From contig NW_014578296.1 in NCBI RefSeq assembly GCF_000485595.1, positions 46,287 to 85,701 of the forward strand: 39,415 nt of DNA, written 5' to 3'. The notes beneath the pieces are model-generated. The model was not told the DNA's origin. It searched no databases and saw nothing but the letters and a program-made list of their open reading frames with translations. The translations under genes were made by a program, and so were the position numbers. Each line of letters opens with the position of its first letter. Positions within the stretch are counted from its first letter, which is position 1. Below are positions 32,072-39,415 of the stretch, piece by piece. Source of the stretch: Priapulus caudatus. Lineage: Eukaryota; Priapulida; Priapulimorpha; Priapulimorphida; Priapulidae.

Positions 32072-32394
32072 TAGGGTCTACGGTCAACTTCGGCCCACTG
32101 CAACTCGCCCCGCACTGTTGGCGCAGTTCACCCATCTGGAGATCGGGTGAGGCTCGCTTCATGCGGATGGATTCACCCTCCTGGAATCGCGTTGGAGCTC
32201 GCCTGCCGGCTAACTCGTGAGATGTTTCACACGCCCCCACGTCAAAAACGTTTGCATGATAAGTTAGTACTTTGTACACGCACGGTATATACAATATATA
32301 TATATATTTTTATATATATTTATTTATTTATTCATATATATAACATTGCCACACGGTGCGAGTTGGCTGGTGGGCCGAGTTGACCGTAGCCCTA
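32072..32394. mobile_element. 323-bp element with about 45-bp terminal inverted repeats
   Basis: The left end TAGGGTCTACGGTCAACTTC and the inverted right end TAGGGCTACGGTCAACTCGG continue to match through GGCCCAC and CAACTCG. The left arm has two extra single bases relative to the right. The centre is AT-rich and non-coding. No superfamily or target duplication is assigned. Confidence 0.6.
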
Positions 32395-34250
32395 GTAATA
32401 GTACAGGGGCGTTCAAGTTGGTAAACAAACTATGTCATTTTGGTTGCATGCCGCAGTTTCTGCGTGGCAGAAGCCATTGTTCTAGCCCTGTTTATGTCGG
32501 TGGCACTCGTAAAAAGAACGATAATGAGTATTAACAGGATATTACCAGTAGCAACGACTAAAACTTCATCGTATGGTCAAGCTTATCAGTAGTATAATCT
32601 TTACTCTGTACCCTGCAGTTGGCTCAGTTGACAGTGTCGTGTTATGGCTCGTGTAGCTGGTAGGCGTCTTATGTCCCAGCAGGTCTGCCGGCAACGCTAC
32701 CCTGGTACTGTCCGTATATATACCGGAAGTACCTGGTTCCTATTATATTGCCGGAGTACCTCGCCTACTCACTATAACGGGTCTTTAGGAGTCGGCTACG
32801 ACCTACTCTCCCTACCCTAAACATATCAGTCGTTACCAGAGTAGGTCCGGTTTATACCGCGACCCGCATACCAAGCGGTCGCTTTCCAGGCAGTACCCTG
32901 GGGCGGACATAGACCCTATGAGCCTCGTGATAATATGCAGTAATGCACTAGTCAATACAGCACTGCTGTCAGCAGTGTCAGAGGTCAATACAATTTCTGT
33001 GCTATGGTACATTCTCTTCTGATGCCGTTCTACGGTATTGATTTCAGTACGTTATTTATTATTGACTAAAATATTGTAATGTGTGCATCGTACTGCGTCC
33101 AACATACATAAAGTACATTATCATAATTCGATTTGTGTTCGGAGGTATAGCTCAGGTGGACATATGTCCCTTCATGCACAGAAAGGTTTCATTTCGACCA
33201 TCTCCGCGATTGCGGACAATCCACTGCAACACTAGGTGTACATGACATGTGGATAGTTCAAATGGGGTTGTCGTATTGTTGCCACTGCATGTGCATGCAG
33301 GGTATGCATACTTCTGTACATAGTTTGATGATTTATCTACTTTTGCGCTTGCCTAACAATCATAGTTGCACGCTGAAAAAATTCAATTAATCATCAGGCC
33401 GATTTGTCAGCCTAGACATCACTTAACTACTTAAACTTAAAACAAAATTACAAGTCTCTTGCTACCAGTACGTAATAGTTTCAATTGCAATTATGTATTA
33501 AAACAACTTAAGATTTAAATCCGATTATTGGACACTCCAACCACATTTATTGCATACCTACATACATATTTGTAAAGCCTTGATGAACTAACCGATTATT
33601 TCTATTTTGTGTTTCCAATTTTAACAAATGCCACAATTATCTATTCACGTTGACATGATTGTATGACAACATATTCTGTGCTTACAGTACATGTAGCCGT
33701 ATTCTCATTTGACAAACTTTGGCAAACATGCGAGCCGTATGCGGGGCCTGCTATTCAATATCGAACGTCATCAAACTAGTCGGGCATTTATGATGGAATA
33801 ATCATTTCGCAAAGAAGTCAGGTATACTGAAAATAAACCTTCATTTGGTTTTCTCAATGGACCGGACCTCCTTCGGTACATGTACTAAAACAGTATTCAT
33901 TACAACCTATAACTAGAAGGTGCCGCCGAGGACGGGCTCATCTCGTGTCTGCGTTGTTCTTACTGGATAATTCATTTAGTGACATAGCAAGACGTCCTTA
34001 ATACGTTCATTTCTAACCCAAAAAGACAACACTAGCTGTAATACAATTCGCATTACGATGGCGGGCGCCTATCAACTGGCATCTGTTGCATCGGTCGCCT
34101 AAAGCATTGCAGCAATTGGGCCAGCTGTCAGTGTTGACGAACGCGATGCAACACAGCAAGGACGAGACATAATTCCATATTATTACTTCTTCTTAGCAGG
34201 TTTCTGCTAGTTGTTCATAAACTATAGCAAATGCAGATATACATAGACAG
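32395..34250. other. no gene recognised; one tRNA-like sequence at 33141-33205
   Basis: Mixed sequence with no ORF of note. At 33141-33205 (+) GGAGGTATAGCTCAGGTGG carries a perfect box A (TAGCTCAGGTGG). The 3' CATCTCC partly pairs with the 5' GGAGGTA, and a weak box B (GGTTTCATTTC) lies between. The arms do not fold as a tRNA, so it is at most a SINE head or a decayed tRNA copy. Confidence 0.3.
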
Positions 34251-34271
34251 AGGGCCTCGCGATAAGAGTGC

Positions 34272-34579
34272 TACCTCCGCCACCATGTACATGTATGTGT
34301 ATAACAGCTGGCTCGTTGCTGGCTGCCGTGCTCCGACTGACTCGCCTGCCTGCTGATCGTCGGCATCTGTGGTGGCTTGCTGCTGATGACTCGCCTGCTG
34401 CTGACTGACTCGCCGCTCGCTGCTGGCTGCTGCTGACTGACTCGCCTGCTGCTGACTCGTCGCTCGCCGCTCGCTGCTGCCGACTGACTCGCCTGCTGCT
34501 GACTCGCTGCTCTAATATCGATCGCGCGAACGCACAGACCCGATCACATAACCTCCCCTCCACTCCGTGGGCGGAGGTA
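34272..34579. repeat. CTGCTGACTGACTCGC tract between inverted ends
   Basis: Degenerate units of GCTGCTGACTGACTCGCC fill 34310-34510. TACCTCCGCCAC (34272-34283) and its inverted partner (34567-34579, 12 of 13 bases) bracket the tract, suggesting a small foldback repeat that expanded internally. Confidence 0.55.
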
Positions 34580-34718
34580 ATGAATAATTGTATTAGGTCA
34601 AATAAATTTTTGATTGACAAACAAATTATCACTGACTTTTAGTAATTATTATTTTTATTTTTTTTTATTTTAAGACTGGGTTATATCGATGTAACTTTGT
34701 AAAAGACAAATGGAAATT

Positions 34719-34790
34719 ACTCACTCACTCACTCACTCACTCACTCTCACTCTCTTTCTCGCTCTATCCATCTATCTCTATCTCTATCCA
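34719..34790. repeat. ACTC/TCTA microsatellite
   Basis: ACTC units (34719-34745) pass into CT-rich and TCTATC units. Confidence 0.85.
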
Positions 34791-34966
34791 TCTGGTATTA
34801 AAAGGGATGCATTTCTTGCTGCTGAATCCTCACTTATATTAAGAAACCCCCGTTAGCTAACACTAAGTCACGATACTCAATAAGATCCGAAAATCATGAT
34901 CTCTGTGTGATTACATTGTTGGATGTTCGACCACCAAATACACGTGACATAAAAATCACTGACCCA

Positions 34967-35066
34967 CAGGGTTCTCCCCAGGATGAAATTCAAACAGGGG
35001 GGAGGGGAGGGGGTAGGAGGTGGGGGGTGAGGGGGGGCAACTAGGGGCGGTCCGGGGGGCGTGTAC
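34967..35066. mobile_element. one end of a hAT-like MITE, then a G-rich tract
   Basis: CAGGGTTCTCCCCAGGAT (34967-34984) closely matches the left end of the element at 20261, but no matching right end follows. The next 80 bp contain many G runs of 3 to 7. Either the element is truncated or the sequence beyond is unreliable. Confidence 0.45.
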
Positions 35067-35142
35067 TTTTTACCGTACGACTAATCTAATGCGGTAAAAA
35101 TCCGCCACCACACATACGACGCGGTATTTGGAGGTTCTTGGT

Positions 35143-36601
35143 TATATATATAAGATTTAGCCGGTACGGGTTAGGCAGAATAGTCGCGCGCTGGTGTACA
35201 GTTTAGTGACAGGTCTAACTTGCTGTTACTGTCTCGCATTGCATGGTCGGTTACCGGTAAAAATAACGCGGGGATCGCGATGTCCTGGCCGACGAGCAAT
35301 TCTTGACGAATCGGATTACCGTGCTGGCAAACTTTTATTGTGTGGAATTCAAACGGGTGCTCAAGAAAACACTCGGCACAATCAATGATCTAATTCTAGC
35401 ATTGCTCCCGCACCCGCACCATAGCCCCGTCCGCGACTGCGACGCGAGCGACCGCCCTCCCCCTGCCGCGGCACCCGACCCGGCCCACGGACAGACCCTT
35501 CCTCTCGACCGTATCCCCCGACTCCCGCCTGCAGCGAGCCTCCCCCCGATCGCTCCTCGCACCGCCAGCGACCCTCCTACCTCCATATCCTGCTGACGCA
35601 GCCCGGGCCCCCACCCCCGAGCCCGCCACCGGACGAGCGACCTCCCCACCCACTACGCTCGCTTCCGACCCTCAGGGGCAGGCCCCCGCGAGTGATGGAC
35701 TGCCCCCACGTCCGCCCTCGGACCCGTACCCCGATACCCCCTCTCCCCCGCCGCCAGACCTCCCATCGTCCGGACGCCGGCCCAGATCCCGCGACGACGC
35801 GGGAGTCACCGCAGCGCGGCTACTGACCGCGCCCCTGCCGTATTTTGACCAGACCCGCACCCTCCCGGACCTCTCCCCCCCCCCCCGAGCTCGAGAATCT
35901 TCCCGACCGCCCCGTACCGATCGCGAGGAGGAGAGAATAGGACCACCCCCCCCCTCGCGAGCCCCCCCTATCCCGGCTTGAGAAGAGCCCCCTCCCCCAC
36001 CGCGAGCCGCCCATGCCCTCCGCACGATGACGACCTTAGACGCACCCCCCGCAGACGGACCCGGCGCTCACTCTGCCACTGATACCGTCGCAGTCTCTGC
36101 CCGCCGGGTGCCCAGCCCCCCCCGTCCCGCAGCCTCTGGTGAATGGCCCCGATCCGACCTGACGCCTGCAGAGACGAGAAAAAAGGTAGGCCTGAGCAGA
36201 CGAGCACACAGGAGAGCGCCTCCTGCCATATGAGAGCGCGCAGCAAGAGCGTGAGCGCGTCCGCCATACCCGAGACTGGTTCCCTCAGATCTGAGGAGAG
36301 AGACCGCCTTTCCTGAGAGCATTCCCTTGTGCTTACGTCCCAGCTATGCCGAGCAGAGACCGCACGATCGGGGGGCGCGGCGGGCGTGGACCGCCGGCGC
36401 CCCCATGTCTCCGTGGAGAGCACGGAGAGACGGTGGGCCCCCCCTGCGGCAGCCGGCGGAGAGCACCGAGGAAGAGACAGAACGAGACGGACGCAGGCAC
36501 CTCCTCCCCCGTGCCTCGTCGCCGTACAGCCTACCCTGGTCCCCTGCTCCGCCCCGCGGGCAACCTCCCGTGGACCCCCTAAAGATTTTACGGATGAGGT
36601 A
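35143..36601 (+). other. TATA-like motif and GC-rich, proline-coding block
   Basis: TATATATAAG (35143-35152) precedes an open frame to 35596. Its start reads DVLADEQFLTNRITVLANFY and CVEFKRVLKKTLGTINDLIL, helix-like, then turns Pro/Ala-rich. Further proline-rich frames continue in other phases to 36601, consistent with one long frame broken by indels in C runs. It could be a retroelement gag-like region or an exon of an unknown gene. No family is recognised. Confidence 0.25.
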
Positions 36602-38250
36602 ATGTAGACTGAACATCTTGGTTTGTACGCCACATTGGATCCGCAAAAAGATGGCTAACGTGTGATGCGCATACCAGAATTTGACACCAAGTAGGTTAAG
36701 AACTTAGGATTAAAGATGATGCGGGAAATATACGATTAGGAGTTCGCAGTTATAAATGATAGTGCGGAATACCTGAGAGACGCGCGGATGTAGGGGTACA
36801 TATATTATACTTGTAGTGGCCTTTTTTAGTTTTTTTGAAGGCTGAGAGAGCACACACGGAGTGGAAGGGAGAGAGAGGAGGGTCGAATGGTGGGGTGGGA
36901 TGAGACAATGTTAAATAGTGTAATTCACATCACTTGGCTTAATATAGTAATTACTCATAACTCTAGGAAGACAGGTAAAGGGATCGTAAGAATCGAGGGT
37001 GACTGACTAACCGCCGAGAGGGATTTTATCCGGCCTGGAAACTCGGAAGTTTTTGCCTTCGCTTGCTGGCGCAGAGGGTAGTTGACAGAAAATTACTATC
37101 AGTAACAAGGGAGTATATCTATTTTAAACAGCGTTCCCCGTCATCGGATTGATCCGATCACTAGTTGAAATGTCTTCATAATTCACTGACATTAGCTTAG
37201 TACGAACGCCAGTAACTGTGACATTGTTTTTTACACAACGTAACAACCATGCCACAACAAAACAATTAAAAATAGGCCACCGTGGGTTAGGAAGGACCAC
37301 TAAAGCATTTATAGACCTACACCAGACAGAGTATGTTTACCATAAACGTGAGCATGTACTATATGCACGAGCGCTTGATTTTTCAAGCCGATCTCGATAC
37401 GCCTATATACTCTCTCGCACTCTGCTCTCCAGGGCTTGTTAGCACCGACCAGGCTGTTGCGACGGATTGCTTGCTATTACAGCCCTGACACCCTTCCATT
37501 ACAAAAATCCTGGAGATCATGCTTCTGGCAGATCTCTAGAATGATTAACTCTGGGGTATATCTCAAATAGAAAGAACTATTCTAGATGGTTACGACCTTT
37601 GACTTGCCTTGGCTTTTGAAATGTGAAGCGTATTACTGCACAGGTTCTATCCCTGCTTCCTTTACGGATACTCAGGGAATGTATCTGGCTGTAATCATCA
37701 CGCGCCTTAGTATCTGCATGACATTCGTACACACGATTAGCGAGACTCTCCAATCAGCCTTTACCCCGCCATGTTTTAGCGATGGGACGGAAAACCTCGA
37801 AGACGGGATTTAAAGACTCGCTAGAAACATTCACTACAGAAATAGTACAATAGCCTGCCGACTGATGGCTCTACCAGCAAATTAGCACACCAGAAGAAGC
37901 AGTAAGTGAAACGAGTTGAGAATAATTGAACCAGAATGTCTTGGCCCATTTTGTAAAAAACGCTTAGGATGACGAGGATGTATCTTGTGAGTGCGTAGCG
38001 GGTGTGGGTTTACAGAATTGAGCGGGATCCGCTAGAGGCGAGATGAGAGATGGTTTTAAGATTTCCTTATGAGTTGAATCCATTACGGGTGAATTTTAGT
38101 CACCAGTCGGAGTTTGTAGTCGGCTAAGGAACATCTCGGTGGCGGCGTAATGTGGGCATAAGATTGTGTTGCATGTGAGTCCTCCACAAAGAGTCGCTGT
38201 AAAGTGTAACCCCATAAAGTACCCAGCGATGACGTGAGACACGAGACTGT
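36602..38250. other. no feature recognised
   Basis: Mixed sequence with only short ORFs. No splice-compatible coding homology, repeat array or RNA gene was seen. Confidence 0.5.
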
Positions 38251-38425
38251 TATGGTGATACGAGAAGGAGAGGAGAGAGAGGCGCGAGGGAGAGTGGGAC
38301 GAGAAAGGACGAGGGGATGAGGAGAGAGGAGAGATGAGAGAGGATGACGATGAGAGGAATAGAGAGAGAGACCCGAGAAAGGAGTGGAGCTAGAGAGAGA
38401 GAGATGATGAGACTAGGAGCTGACA
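38251..38425 (+). repeat. GA-rich low-complexity tract
   Basis: Irregular GAGAGGAGAGA-type sequence. Confidence 0.85.
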
Positions 38426-38765
38426 GTGTGCGTTCTGGTCGGGGCGTTACCAGCGGTGCCGTAGATGGCGGTGGCGGATTGCGTTGGGGTGTGTGGAGGT
38501 GGGTTGCGTGTGGGCGTGTTGCCGTTGTGTCGTGCGTGCGCTGCGTCTGGCCGGGTAGCGTGCCGTGGGCGCGAGTGTTTTTGCGTTGCGGTGGCGTCGG
38601 GATCCGAGAGATCGGGCGTTCGGCCATTGGATAGAGTCTAGTAGGGGTATTTGCAGAGGGGAGGGTAGAAGCAGAGAAGAAAGAAACTGTAATCTTGCTT
38701 GTGGCTCCCCGATTGGCGCATTTGTGTTTTGGTTGTTGCGATCTGCCAGCCTTCTTCCGGTCGGG

Positions 38766-39271
38766 CTGCCTCTCTTTCTTCTCTCCTCTTCTCTCTCTTC
38801 TCTCCTCTCTGCTCTCCTCTGTCGGTCGCTGTCTCTCTCTCTTTCTCTCTCCTTGCTTTTGGCTCGCTCTCTCTGTCGCGCGACTCTTTCTCGTCTCCCA
38901 CTCGGGTTGCTCGTGCTCCGGTTTCTCTCTCTCGTGTAAGAATCTTCTCGGTGGTTCGTCGTTTTGTGCTCTCTTCTCTTGTCTTTGGGGCCGTCCGGTT
39001 TGCTCTTATCTTCGCATCTCTCTCTCTCTCTCTCTCTTCTCTCTCTAATCTCTCGTCTTCGCCTGCGTCGTCTCTCTCGATCCCCCTCTCTTTCTCTCCT
39101 CTTCTCTCTGCTCTCTCTCTCTCTCTCTCTCTCGTCTTCGCGCTCTCTCTCTCTCTGTGTTGCGTCTCTCTCGTGCTCTCTCTCTTCTCTCTCTCTCGCT
39201 CTCGCATCTCCTCTCTCTCTCTTCTCATTGTCTGCTCTCGCTCTCCTCTTTCGCTCTCTCATCTCTCTCTC

Positions 39272-39304
<33 letters not shown>

Positions 39305-39415
39305 TCTCTCTCTCCTACTCTTCTCTCTCTTTTCTCTTTCTCTCTCATTTCTCTCTTTCCTTCTCTCTTTCCTCTCTCTCTCTCCTCTCTCTCTCGGCTC
39401 GGGTACTCATCCTCC
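38766..39415 (-). repeat. CT-rich low-complexity tract to the window end
   Basis: Irregular CTCTCTCT and TTCTCTC sequence. The Arg/Glu ORFs of 196-271 codons on the minus strand are its by-products. With the GA tract at 38251-38425 it forms a loose purine/pyrimidine inverted pair. Confidence 0.9.

Noticed and set aside
33141-33205. Functional tRNA gene
   Set aside because: Box A is perfect, but the D and anticodon stems do not form and the total length is too short.
38447-39262. Arg/Glu-rich ORFs of 196 and 271 codons resembling RS-type proteins
   Set aside because: They lie over CT-rich simple sequence in two frames on the same strand and have no splice or domain support.

Overview
This is a window of animal nuclear DNA. 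It holds two conserved eukaryotic genes split by many GT-AG introns, and no bacterial-type operons. Both genes are clearly metazoan-like, and there is an interstitial TTAGGG array. The introns carry hAT-like MITEs, a tRNA-derived SINE-like sequence and many minisatellites, as is common in non-vertebrate (often marine) animals. The species cannot be read from the sequence.

Layout. At 1-879 there are a TA microsatellite, a possible retroelement end and the DRC2 upstream region. At 880-6381 (+) lies a complete 10-exon gene for dynein regulatory complex subunit 2 (DRC2/CCDC65, 492 aa), an axonemal coiled-coil protein. At 8452-31476 (-) lies the gene for the coatomer beta subunit (beta-COP, COPB1). 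Twenty coding exons are visible and they reassemble without conflict, except for two defects. One exon (14566-14711) carries three single-base indels. A block of about 144 codons is missing between 25313 and 21476, where the only N of the window sits (24390). The two genes are convergent, about 2.07 kb apart. A hAT-like element with a 6-bp target duplication lies between them, 217 bp past the COPB1 stop. The genes act in unrelated places (cilium and Golgi), so the adjacency implies no shared function.

The COPB1 introns hold most of the unusual material. There is a 2.9-kb foldback structure (11002-13916) whose arms are built from two different minisatellites around a near-zero-length centre. 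There is also a 33-bp minisatellite grown from a splice acceptor, and a tandem duplication in which one copy carries a 358-bp hAT-like insertion and the other preserves the empty site. Further along are a 250-bp hAT-like MITE, a 0.78-kb imperfect palindrome, a 1.8-kb 33-bp array that abuts a 90-bp array at the N, and a telomere-like array inside 26-bp inverted repeats.

Above 31.5 kb (upstream of COPB1) no gene is recognised. That part holds a long GT microsatellite, a 323-bp element with terminal inverted repeats, tRNA-like and G-rich fragments, a GC-rich proline-coding block (35.3-36.6 kb) and terminal GA/CT-rich low-complexity DNA. Several stretches (13.2-13.8, 14.5-17.2, 22.5-24.4 and probably 32 kb onward) show scattered single-base indels, as expected from gap filling with uncorrected long reads. 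Small features there should be read with caution.
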